In this document: piece after piece, positions 8,613-14,292 of the stretch
Layout: each line of letters opens with the position of its first letter
Position numbering within the stretch: the stretch's first letter is position 1
Assembly: GCA_002328865.1 (NCBI GenBank)
Contig: DCWO01000078.1
Span: 1 to 24,162, forward strand
DNA from: Dehalococcoidia bacterium UBA2160
Lineage (GTDB): Bacteria > Chloroflexota > Dehalococcoidia > Lucifugimonadales > UBA1123
DNA length: 24,162 bases
Reading direction: 5' to 3'
Position numbers and translations under genes: made by a program
Notes under the pieces: generated by a model
Databases searched by the model: none
What the model saw: the letters and a program-made list of their open reading frames with translations, nothing else
What the model was told of the DNA's origin: nothing

Positions 8613-8640
8613 GGCCTTGCTGGTTTGCGCCTGCCAGGCC
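8613..8640 (-). terminator. Weak hairpin between the MerB-like and TcuA-like genes
   Basis: GGCCT (8613-8617) and AGGCC (8636-8640) can pair, with further imperfect pairing inside. It lies after the TAG stop of the MerB-like gene on the minus strand. There is no U-run, so a termination role is only possible. The same gap holds one short TCCTTCGA...CTCAGGA repeat (8662-8680). Confidence 0.25.
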
Positions 8641-8661
8641 GCAATGCTTGGCGCGTCGGAG

Positions 8662-8680
8662 TCCTTCGATTGGCTCAGGA
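8662..8680. repeat. Short dispersed repeat TCCTTCGA-N4-CTCAGGA type
   Basis: This 19-base sequence begins TCCTTCGA and ends CTCAGGA. A close relative is at 10871-10892 and an inverted one at about 10813-10833. All three are intergenic. They look like members of a small dispersed palindromic repeat family. Confidence 0.4.
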
Positions 8681-8721
8681 CGAACGGACAAAGCCGCGTT
8701 TCGACCAAATGTCAACACGGA

Positions 8722-9366
8722 CTAGAGCGTTCCGGCGGCGCGACGGGAGATGTAATCCGTTGCGCCTCGGGCTCGGAACGTCCCAGCGCTAAACCGCTCC
8801 AACCAGTGCGCCAGCGGCTGTAGGTGCTGCTCGGTGGCAGGGTCGAATTTCGCCCAGTGGCGCGCATGCTCTTCCGACCGGAAGAGATTCATCCCCGCTC
8901 ACCTGTACGGTCGATTGTCGGCCGGCCCGCCGACTTCAGCGTAGGTGTACCCGACCATTTCCGGCGGATCGACGGAGAGCACTTCCTCGTCTCGCATCTC
9001 CACCGCGACGGGCTCACCACAATCGAGACAGGGGGAGTCGACTCGCACCGTTTTCCCGGGGAAGAGCCAGCGTACCGCCAGCGCCTCGAACCCTCATTGG
9101 GCGAACCAGCTCTGCCGGCCGTCGACCGTGACCCGATATATAGTCGGCAGGCTGTTGAACGGCGCGAACGAGACGATGTCCTCCGTGCCCGGGTGAACCC
9201 ATGCCGGTATGCCGGTGTCTATCAGGTCGTGAAGGAGCTGGCGTCCTTCTTCCATCGCCAACCCCAACTCCTTGGCCAGGTCGGTGTAGTGAGGCGCTCG
9301 TCCCGTGTCGATGAAGTGTTGCATGATGTTGTGGAACGCTTTGTCGAGCAGCTTGTTGTCGGCCAT
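8722..9366 (-). CDS. Organomercurial lyase (MerB) homologue with two in-frame UGA codons, predicted di-selenoprotein
   Basis: One frame runs from ATG at 9366 (AGGAG upstream) to TAG at 8724-8722: 214 codons, close to the 212 residues of classical MerB. It contains two TGA codons, at 9096-9094 (residue 91) and 8901-8899 (residue 156), and no other stop. The N-terminal 90 residues are a helical winged-helix-like region ending 'IYRVTVDGRQSWFAQ', like MerB's 'SYVFEIDDRRLYAW'. TGA-91 falls on MerB Cys96, and the Glu three residues later falls on Asp99. 'LFPGKTVRVDSPCLDCGEP' then matches MerB's 'IFPALIGRTARVSSHC'. TGA-156 followed by A-G-M-N-L-F-R-S matches MerB Cys159-C-H-V-H-F-F-A-S. MerB breaks carbon-mercury bonds by protonolysis using exactly these residues. 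I therefore predict selenocysteine at both thiol positions. A conventional caller would report a 90-residue fragment. Family assignment is strong; Sec decoding is inferred. Confidence 0.85.
8869..8886 (-). promoter_or_regulatory. Predicted SECIS hairpin for UGA-156 of the MerB-like gene
   Basis: On the minus strand CTCTTCC-GGTC-GGAAGAG forms a perfect 7-bp stem with a GGUC tetraloop. The loop begins 20 bases after the UGA (19-base spacer). An outer ATG/CAT pairing can extend the stem. From memory, the E. coli fdhF SECIS also has a GGUC loop with about 18 bases before it. This is within the known spacing for bacterial SECIS elements. It lies inside the coding region, as bacterial SECIS elements do. 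Confidence 0.75.
9069..9085 (-). promoter_or_regulatory. Candidate SECIS hairpin for UGA-91 of the MerB-like gene
   Basis: On the minus strand GGCG (9085-9082) pairs with CGCT (9072-9069, one G-U). A bulged C and a closing U-A pair follow, and the 6-base loop is GGCGGU. The loop starts 14 bases after the UGA, a little closer than usual. Outer GAG/CTC and GGG/CCC pairing can add to the stem. It is less convincing than the hairpin for the second UGA. Confidence 0.4.
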
Positions 9367-9446
9367 TGTGTCTGCGTCTCCTGTGAATGGTGGTTTTCGC
9401 CGTTGACACGCGATGAAGCACGATCGGCTGGTGCCGCTTGCCGTGA

Positions 9447-9475
9447 ACGGTACGCGCCCGTGGCATGGCGGTCAA
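9447..9475 (-). promoter_or_regulatory. Possible promoter of the MerB-like gene
   Basis: TTGACC (9475-9470) and TACCGT (9452-9447) on the minus strand are 17 bases apart. The -35 box is good and the -10 weak (3 of 6). The predicted leader is about 75 bases. The divergent HMA gene has a matching arrangement starting with the same CTTGACCGC. Confidence 0.25.
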
Positions 9476-9528
9476 GCCGTACAAGTCACTCCTCACACGT
9501 ACCGCGCCGGCAACGGGCAGTTCTGGCC

Positions 9529-9557
9529 TTGACCGCATCGGCGCCAGGCCGTAGGCT
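9529..9557 (+). promoter_or_regulatory. Possible promoter of the HMA-domain gene
   Basis: TTGACC (9529-9534) and TAGGCT (9552-9557) are 17 bases apart, giving a leader of about 80 bases. The -10 box is weak (3 of 6). The 9-base CTTGACCGC around the -35 also occurs on the opposite strand for the MerB-like gene, so a shared activator is possible (inference). Confidence 0.25.
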
Positions 9558-9644
9558 TTTGGCAGCAGCCGGGCGCCGCGCATCGGCATCGCCGCGATGG
9601 TTCGCCGAGGAGTCGCGACGGCGGCCGGCTTGAAGGGGATGACA

Positions 9645-9923
9645 ATGCAAGACCATGCCGAGATCACGCAAGTCGTGCCTGCCGCATTCTGAAAGGGTTG
9701 AGGCGAGACCGTGACCCGTGAGGTCAACAAATTACCCGGGATAATCGAAGTAGCGTTTGATCAAACGTCGAAGGTCGCGACTGTTGCTTTCGACTCCGCC
9801 AAAGTGAGCGAAGAAGCCGTGCGGAAAGCCATTGAAGGCGCCAACCTCGAGATTGCAGCCGAGAATGCGCCAAGGCCAGACATCGGCGGCATCTTGGGGT
9901 CTGAGACTGCCGGAGAGAACTAG
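9645..9923 (+). CDS. Heavy-metal-associated (HMA) domain protein with UxxU in place of CxxC, predicted di-selenoprotein
   Basis: The 92-residue frame has TGA codons at 9690-9692 (residue 16) and 9699-9701 (residue 19), and ends at TAG. Around them the translation is 'VVPAAF-U-K-G-U-GETVTREVNKLPGI', which fits the HMA consensus C-x2-C-x3-V-x3-L-x2-LPGV with both cysteines replaced. The rest of the fold is intact ('VATVAFDSAKVSEEAVRKAIEGANLE', the beta-alpha-beta half seen in MerP, CopZ and ATPase metal-binding domains). HMA domains bind soft metal ions (Cu+, Hg2+, Zn2+) through these two residues. The ATG at 9645 has AAGGGG 6 bases upstream; an ATG at 9639 is too close to it. No signal peptide is seen, so it should be cytoplasmic. 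Conventional calling would start at GTG 9711 and lose the metal site. The DUF169 gene follows 34 bases later. Confidence 0.82.
9712..9726 (+). promoter_or_regulatory. Candidate SECIS hairpin of the HMA-domain gene
   Basis: TGACC-CGTGA-GGTCA forms a 5-bp stem with a 5-base loop that has G at its second position. The loop starts 15 bases after the second UGA and 24 bases after the first. An alternative is GACC/GGTC (9707-9710 with 9722-9725), whose loop starts 18 bases after the first UGA. A third candidate uses CCCG/CGGG at 9715-9740. One element may serve both codons. Confidence 0.45.
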
Positions 9924-9957
9924 CGACCACAGGCGGCAGCGTCGCCGGAGACGGTAC

Positions 9958-10677
9958 ATGAATCAACATAAGTTAACGGGTTTGCTCGCGGAGAAGCTCC
10001 ACTTAGACCTGCCCCCGGTAGTCCTCGGCTTTGCTGACGAGTGTCCCGACGGAGCCTATACGCTGGCCAAGCCGCCGCCATCCTTTTGCGTCCTGTGGCG
10101 TTGGGGAGAGGATCGAGTCTTCTGGGCGCCGGCATCCGAACACGTAGGATGCGCGATAGGCGGCATGGTCGCCGGTTTCGTATCGGCGGATGACAATCCC
10201 TCGGAGCTGGCCGCTGCCTTGGCGGAGATGTGCGAGGAAGGCGAGTACGATCCGGGCGAAGAGATCGCAGCCACGGCCAGATTCAGCCACCAGAGCGCGG
10301 GAATCGTCTACGGCCCACTGTGGGAGTTCACCCTAGACCCGTTGGTGATGGTCATGTGGGCGACGCTGCCCCAGATCGGCGTGCTTCAAGAGGTCGTTGG
10401 GAATATCATGTGGCGCGAAAACCCGCGAGGAGCGGTGTTCACCCGGCCGGCGTGCAGCGTACTGGCCATCGCCGACGCACACGAAGCCGTGGCCATGTCG
10501 ACAGGCTGCGCCGGAATGCGCGCATACACGGGAATACCTGCTAAGTACATGCTGACGGCGATCCACGGCTCTAAGCTGGCCGAGATCGAGGAAGGCCTCG
10601 GCGCCAAGACGGACATCGAAGAACGGTTGAAATTCTACGAAGAACAGCTCACCGCCGGCATGTCCGGAGGGACGTGA
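9958..10677 (+). CDS. DUF169-family protein
   Basis: The 239-residue protein belongs to the uncharacterised DUF169 (COG2043) family. Recognisable pieces are 'LHLDLPPVVLGFADECPDG' near the N-terminus, 'HVGCAIGGMVAGF' near residue 60, 'IVYGPLWEF', and the C-terminal 'TRPACSVLAIADAHEAVAMSTGCAGMRAYTGI'. Conserved cysteines occur in FCVLW, HVGCAIGG, PACSVL and TGCAGMR, which would suit a metal- or cofactor-binding role, but the function is unknown. The ATG at 9958 has GGAG 7 bases upstream; the longer upstream frame is rejected because it overlaps the HMA gene. It lies 34 bases behind the HMA selenoprotein gene and is probably cotranscribed, which links it to metal or organometal handling (inference). 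Confidence 0.88.
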   Translation: MNQHKLTGLLAEKLHLDLPPVVLGFADECPDGAYTLAKPPPSFCVLWRWGEDRVFWAPASEHVGCAIGGMVAGFVSADDNPSELAAALAEMCEEGEYDPGEEIAATARFSHQSAGIVYGPLWEFTLDPLVMVMWATLPQIGVLQEVVGNIMWRENPRGAVFTRPACSVLAIADAHEAVAMSTGCAGMRAYTGIPAKYMLTAIHGSKLAEIEEGLGAKTDIEERLKFYEEQLTAGMSGGT

Positions 10678-10812
10678 CGAACCCCGATAGGCAGCCCTCG
10701 ACGGCGTCAGAACGCCGGCAATTCGTCGGACCGGAACGCCGCAGAATGCGCCCAATCCGGTGCTCTGGCCGTTATGGTCATCAACTAAATACATTGTGAT
10801 CACGACGCCTCG

Positions 10813-10892
10813 CCTGAGCGAAGCGAAGCATCTGGAGTCCGCGGGAAAACATGTTCCGCGTTGGGCGAGATCCTTCGACTGCGGTCTCAGGA
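10813..10892. repeat. 80-base imperfect palindromic element
   Basis: CCTGAGCGAAG (from 10813) and the TCCTTCGA...CTCAGGA segment (10871-10892) are inverted relatives that can pair at the ends (CCTGAG with CTCAGG). Inside them GCGGGAA (10841-10847) pairs with TTCCGC (10854-10859) around the loop AACATG. It lies in the 270-base gap between the DUF169 and CoA-transferase genes, which face each other. It looks like a miniature repeat of the REP/MITE kind and might also act in termination. Confidence 0.45.
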
Positions 10893-10947
10893 TGGTATGT
10901 TGCAATGGTCCAAGTATTTAGTCGATGACCATCACGGCCAAGTCAAG

Positions 10948-12144
10948 CTACACAATCACCCCGTTCGCCCTGAACTCGGCTAGGTCGTCGTCGCTGCATC
11001 CGAGGATCGTCTTGAGCACGCTCTCGTTGTGCTCGCCGTATCGAGGCGCTTTGGTGACAGTCGTGTGCTCGTCGGACAGTTTGATGGGCATGCCGATCAT
11101 CGTGTAGTCGCCCCTGACAGGATCATCGACCGTGACGACCATCTCGCGCTCGCGCAGGTGTTCCAGCTCCAGCAGCTCTTCGGTGTTGTAGGTCGCTCCC
11201 GCGAGCACTCCTCCCCGGGCGATAATCCGCCACGCTTCATCCTTCGTGTGCTTGGATGTCCATTCGGTAATCGCGGCGGTGGCCTCTTCGGCGTTCTTGG
11301 CGCGCTCGTCTTCGTCGTCGAAGCGAGGATCGCCGATGAGATCGGCGCGGTCGATCGCGGCCAGCATCATGTCCCAGCCGTCACCCCGCGGGTGGATTAA
11401 CACATAGTCGTCCGGGCCGCCACCCGCGCAAGGGAACACCATCGGAATGCCGCGAAAGCCCATGTGGCCGTTGCGGGAACGTTCGTCTCCGTGGGCGAGC
11501 GTCGGCGTGATGCGCATCCGCATCAAGTTCACGACGACGTCCTGCATTGAAATTTCGACCTTCTGGCCTTTCCCCGTTCGTTCGCGTTTGTGCAGCGCCG
11601 CCAGGATCCCGATCGCTGCCGTCAGCCCCGAGCCGGAATCGCCGACCCCAGGCGCGATCATCGGCGGAGGTCGGTCGGCGGCGCCGGTTGTCGCCATCGC
11701 CCCGCCGACTGCCTGCGCGACGAACTCGTAGCCTTTGAAGTCGGAGTCCGGCCCGTATTCGCCGAACCCTTTGATCGTCGCGTAGACCAGCCGCTCGTTG
11801 ATTTCGTGGAGAACGTCCCAGCCCAAACCCAGCCTGTCCAGCATGCCCTTCGAGAAGTTCTCGACCAGCACGTCGGCCCAGCGGATCAGCCCCTTGAACA
11901 ACTCCTTGCCCTGATCGGTTTTCAGATCGAGCGTGATCGCCCGTTTGTTGTTGTTGAAGATGAGGAAGTAGAAGCTGTCCGAATCTTCTCTGTGAGCGAG
12001 GTCGACACGAGTGGAGTCGCCTCCCCGCGTGTCCTCGACCTTGACGACGTCCGCGCCAAGAAAGCCGAGCATCTGGCCACACGACGGCCCAGCCTGGACA
12101 TGGGTCAGGTCGAGCACTTTCACATCTGCGAGAGCTTTTTCCAT
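10948..12144 (-). CDS. CaiB/BaiF family (class III) CoA-transferase
   Basis: The 398-residue product is a family III CoA-transferase that moves CoA between carboxylic acids through an aspartyl-CoA mixed anhydride. The N-terminal 'THVQAGPSCGQMLGFLGADV' resembles formyl-CoA:oxalate CoA-transferase (Frc). The nucleophile falls in PGVGDSGSG at residue Asp169, the same number as in the Oxalobacter enzyme (from memory). 'LVENFSKGMLDRLGLG' and 'SMQDVVVNLMRMR' are further family blocks. The donor and acceptor acids are unknown. The ATG at 12144 has GGAGG 7 bases upstream, and a good promoter lies 50-80 bases ahead. Together with the crotonase and TcuA-like genes it suggests organic-acid catabolism through CoA thioesters. 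Confidence 0.92.
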   Translation of the reverse strand: MEKALADVKVLDLTHVQAGPSCGQMLGFLGADVVKVEDTRGGDSTRVDLAHREDSDSFYFLIFNNNKRAITLDLKTDQGKELFKGLIRWADVLVENFSKGMLDRLGLGWDVLHEINERLVYATIKGFGEYGPDSDFKGYEFVAQAVGGAMATTGAADRPPPMIAPGVGDSGSGLTAAIGILAALHKRERTGKGQKVEISMQDVVVNLMRMRITPTLAHGDERSRNGHMGFRGIPMVFPCAGGGPDDYVLIHPRGDGWDMMLAAIDRADLIGDPRFDDEDERAKNAEEATAAITEWTSKHTKDEAWRIIARGGVLAGATYNTEELLELEHLREREMVVTVDDPVRGDYTMIGMPIKLSDEHTTVTKAPRYGEHNESVLKTILGCSDDDLAEFRANGVIV

Positions 12145-12194
12145 CGATGATCCTCCGAAGTCCGTCAGCCGAGCGTTTGGTGTCGTTGGCGCGC

Positions 12195-12224
12195 ATTATC
12201 GACAGACAAGACCGGCTGCGTCAA
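12195..12224 (-). promoter_or_regulatory. Promoter of the CoA-transferase gene
   Basis: On the minus strand TTGACG (12224-12219) and GATAAT (12200-12195) are separated by 18 bases, each matching 5 of 6 consensus positions. Transcription would start about 45 bases before the CoA-transferase ATG. Confidence 0.6.
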
Positions 12225-12340
12225 GGCGTGTCGGCGCTCCGTTCAGTGTCGATGTGTGTATGCGCCAGTCCGACCCGTCTCACGAAGCGCCCGAAAATCT
12301 CTTGAGTTCTTGGCGTCCTTTCGGTCCCTGGGCGGACAAC

Positions 12341-12356
12341 CGGCGCCAAGGCGCCG
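12341..12356 (-). terminator. Hairpin abutting the gmk stop codon
   Basis: CGGCGCC-AA-GGCGCCG is a perfect inverted repeat directly after the gmk stop on the minus strand. The downstream bases (GTTGTCC) are only weakly U-rich. A terminator of the tyrA-aroA-gmk operon is likely but not certain, because the tight loop would have to open to about 4 bases. Confidence 0.45.
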
Positions 12357-12980
12357 CTACGACCCCTCGGCGAAGATGTCTCCGTGCGGCCGCGCCCGCT
12401 CCGCACTGATGATCCGCTCGACTTCGGCAACGGCCTCACCCAGTCTGCCCGAGTGGTTCACGACCCGGTAGTCGAAGCTGGGCGCCTGATCCATCTCTTG
12501 TGCGGCGGTCTCGATTCTCGTCCTGAGCGCCTCCGACGATTCAGTCATCCGCGCTGTCAGCCGATCGGCAAGCTCCTGGAGATTGGGCGCTTCGAGGAAG
12601 ATGAACACCCCGCCCGGGGCCTTCTCGCGGATGGTTGCGGCGCCTTGAACATCTATCTTGATGACAACGTCGCGCCCTTGTCCAAGCGCATCGACTACCT
12701 GAGCTTTGGGCACGCCGTAGTAGTTGCCGTAGACCTCCGCCCACTCCAGCAACTCGTCGCCGTCGATCATCTGCTTGAATCGATCGGGCGTCACGAAATG
12801 GTAGTCGCGGCCGTCGATTTCGTTCTCACGCATCGGCCTTGTCGTGGTTGTTATGGTGAAGTGGTAGGGGAGGTCGGAGGCTTTCATGCGGTCCAACAGC
12901 ACGTCTTTGCCGACGCCTGAAGGTCCGGAGAGGACGAACAAAAGTCCCGGAGAAGACCGTTGCGCCCCGCGCGAGTCCAT
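12357..12980 (-). CDS. gmk: Guanylate kinase
   Basis: The 207-residue product phosphorylates GMP to GDP with ATP and is a cytoplasmic nucleotide-synthesis enzyme. The P-loop is G19-P-S-G-V-G-K25-D26, with Asp where most family members have Ser; I recall this GKD form from other Chloroflexota. The GMP-binding region follows in 'TTTTRPMRENEIDGRDYHFV' and 'EWAEVYGNYYGVPK', and 'KIDVQGAATIREKAP' is the core strand. The ATG at 12980 gives the usual length; a longer upstream frame would run into aroA. It lies 10 bases after the aroA stop and closes the tyrA-aroA-gmk operon, so translational coupling is likely. Confidence 0.95.
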   Translation of the reverse strand: MDSRGAQRSSPGLLFVLSGPSGVGKDVLLDRMKASDLPYHFTITTTTRPMRENEIDGRDYHFVTPDRFKQMIDGDELLEWAEVYGNYYGVPKAQVVDALGQGRDVVIKIDVQGAATIREKAPGGVFIFLEAPNLQELADRLTARMTESSEALRTRIETAAQEMDQAPSFDYRVVNHSGRLGEAVAEVERIISAERARPHGDIFAEGS

Positions 12981-12990
12981 GGGCCGCCGG

Positions 12991-14292
12991 CTACTGAAGC
13001 GCGGCCAGTGTCTCCCAAAAACCGGGATAGGAGACGTCGGCGGCCTCGGCCTGTTCGATGGCCGTTTCGCCTGTGGCAACAAGACCGGCCACGGCCATTG
13101 TCATTGCGATTCGATGGTCGCCTCGCGATCGCACCTCTGCCCCTGACAGCGCCGACCCGCCGTGGATCGTCATTCCGTCGTCGGTCTCTTCGACCCTGGC
13201 CCCAAGGCGGTTCAGACCCTCGACCGTCGCCTTGATCCGGTCGGATTCTTTGACACGCAGCTCTGCGGCGTCACGGATGACGGTGTCGCCCGAGGCGACC
13301 GATGCCGCGAGCGCCAACACCGGGAGTTCGTCAATCACGGCGGGGATGATGTCGCCGGAAATTTCGACTCCGCGCAGGTCGCTGGTTTCCGCGATCAGGT
13401 CGGCGGAGGGTTCTCCTGCATCCTCTCGGACGTTTTCGATGCGTATGTTGGCGCCCATCCGTTCGAGCACCGTCAGGACGCCAGTGCGCGTCGGATTGAT
13501 CCCAACGCCGTTCACCCGTATCGACGCGTTGGGGTGGGCGCATGCCGCGACCAACCAGAAAGAAGCGCCGCTCGTATCGCAAGGGATGTTGACGTCCATG
13601 GATTTCAGCCTGGAGGCCTGAACCGTTACGCGCAACTCGTTCACTGAGATATTTGCGCCCATCGCCGCCATCATACGCTCGGTGTGATCGCGGGATGCCG
13701 AGGGCTGAACCGCCGTGGTCGCGCCCGCAGCCGCGAGGCCCGCAATGAGGATGCTAGACTTGAGCTGCGCGCTGGCGACGGGCATCTCGTACTCGATGCC
13801 GGTCAACTCGCCTCCCTGGAATACGAGAGGCGCTAGTGAGCCGTTCTGCCTGCCGGACACGGTCGCGCCCATCATACGCAGTGGGTTCAAGATGCGAGCC
13901 ATGGGCCGATTGCGGAGCGATCCGTCGCCGGAGATGACGCTGAAAAAGGGCTGCGAAGCGAGCAGGCCTGAAACCAGGCGCATGGTCGTGCCGCTGTTGC
14001 CAGCGTCCAGAACGTCTCCGGGCTCTTGCAATCCGTCGATGCCGAGACCGGTGACCTCGAAACACTCGTCGGCGCCCGATACGGAGCACGACTCGTGTCT
14101 ACGGAGTTGGCCGCCGAGACCTCGCAGGCACTGGAGCATTGCCGACCTGTCGTCTCCGACGCAGAAGTTGGAGACGTGGGCCGATCCGTCGGCGATGGTG
14201 TTCAAGAGCGCCGCCCTGTGGGAGATTGACTTGTCCCCCGGCGGCACGACAACCCCTTCCAACCTCGATGCATGCCTGACGCCCTGCCTCAT
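12991..14292 (-). CDS. aroA: 3-phosphoshikimate 1-carboxyvinyltransferase (EPSP synthase)
   Basis: The 433-residue product joins shikimate-3-phosphate and PEP to form EPSP in the shikimate pathway. Motifs in order: 'PPGDKSISHRA' near residue 17, 'LDAGNSGTTMRL' near 94 (the PEP-site Gly-rich loop), 'SGDGSLRNRPM' near 120, 'SAQLKSSILIAGL' near 170, 'DTSGASFWLVAA' near 240, 'AELRVKESDRI' near 340 and 'GDHRIAMTMAVAG' near 395. All the charged residues expected for substrate binding appear present. Its ATG overlaps the tyrA TGA by 4 bases (ATGA), so translation is coupled. The gmk gene follows after 10 bases. The product closes the route to chorismate, while tyrA acts further down the tyrosine branch. 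Confidence 0.96.
   Translation of the reverse strand: MRQGVRHASRLEGVVVPPGDKSISHRAALLNTIADGSAHVSNFCVGDDRSAMLQCLRGLGGQLRRHESCSVSGADECFEVTGLGIDGLQEPGDVLDAGNSGTTMRLVSGLLASQPFFSVISGDGSLRNRPMARILNPLRMMGATVSGRQNGSLAPLVFQGGELTGIEYEMPVASAQLKSSILIAGLAAAGATTAVQPSASRDHTERMMAAMGANISVNELRVTVQASRLKSMDVNIPCDTSGASFWLVAACAHPNASIRVNGVGINPTRTGVLTVLERMGANIRIENVREDAGEPSADLIAETSDLRGVEISGDIIPAVIDELPVLALAASVASGDTVIRDAAELRVKESDRIKATVEGLNRLGARVEETDDGMTIHGGSALSGAEVRSRGDHRIAMTMAVAGLVATGETAIEQAEAADVSYPGFWETLAALQ

Noticed and set aside
8899..9366. Reading the MerB-like gene as a pseudogene or as a 90-residue small protein
   Set aside because: There are no frameshifts and no TAA or TAG, and the two stops are both TGA at the two catalytic cysteine positions, with strong homology continuing past each. 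A SECIS-like hairpin follows the second.
8824..9633. A 269-codon plus-strand frame across the MerB-like gene
   Set aside because: It is antisense to the MerB-like gene, and its translation resembles no family, whereas the minus-strand readthrough frame matches MerB along its whole length.
9367..9644. A classical MerR operator (19-base promoter spacer with GTAC dyad)
   Set aside because: GTAC words are present but their spacing and the promoter spacers do not fit the known mer operator.
8899..9701. UGA reassigned to Trp or Gly in this organism
   Set aside because: TGA is a normal stop in this window (pepN, the crotonase gene, the TcuA-like gene, and tyrA where it overlaps the aroA ATG), and Trp is encoded by TGG throughout.
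9711..9923. HMA gene starting at GTG 9711
   Set aside because: This start gives a domain lacking its metal-binding residues and has no ribosome site; the upstream ATG 9645 has one and restores the domain.
10675..10800. UGA readthrough extension of the DUF169 protein
   Set aside because: The frame stays open for about 40 codons after the TGA, but the translation is low-complexity and matches nothing, and the DUF169 fold is already complete.
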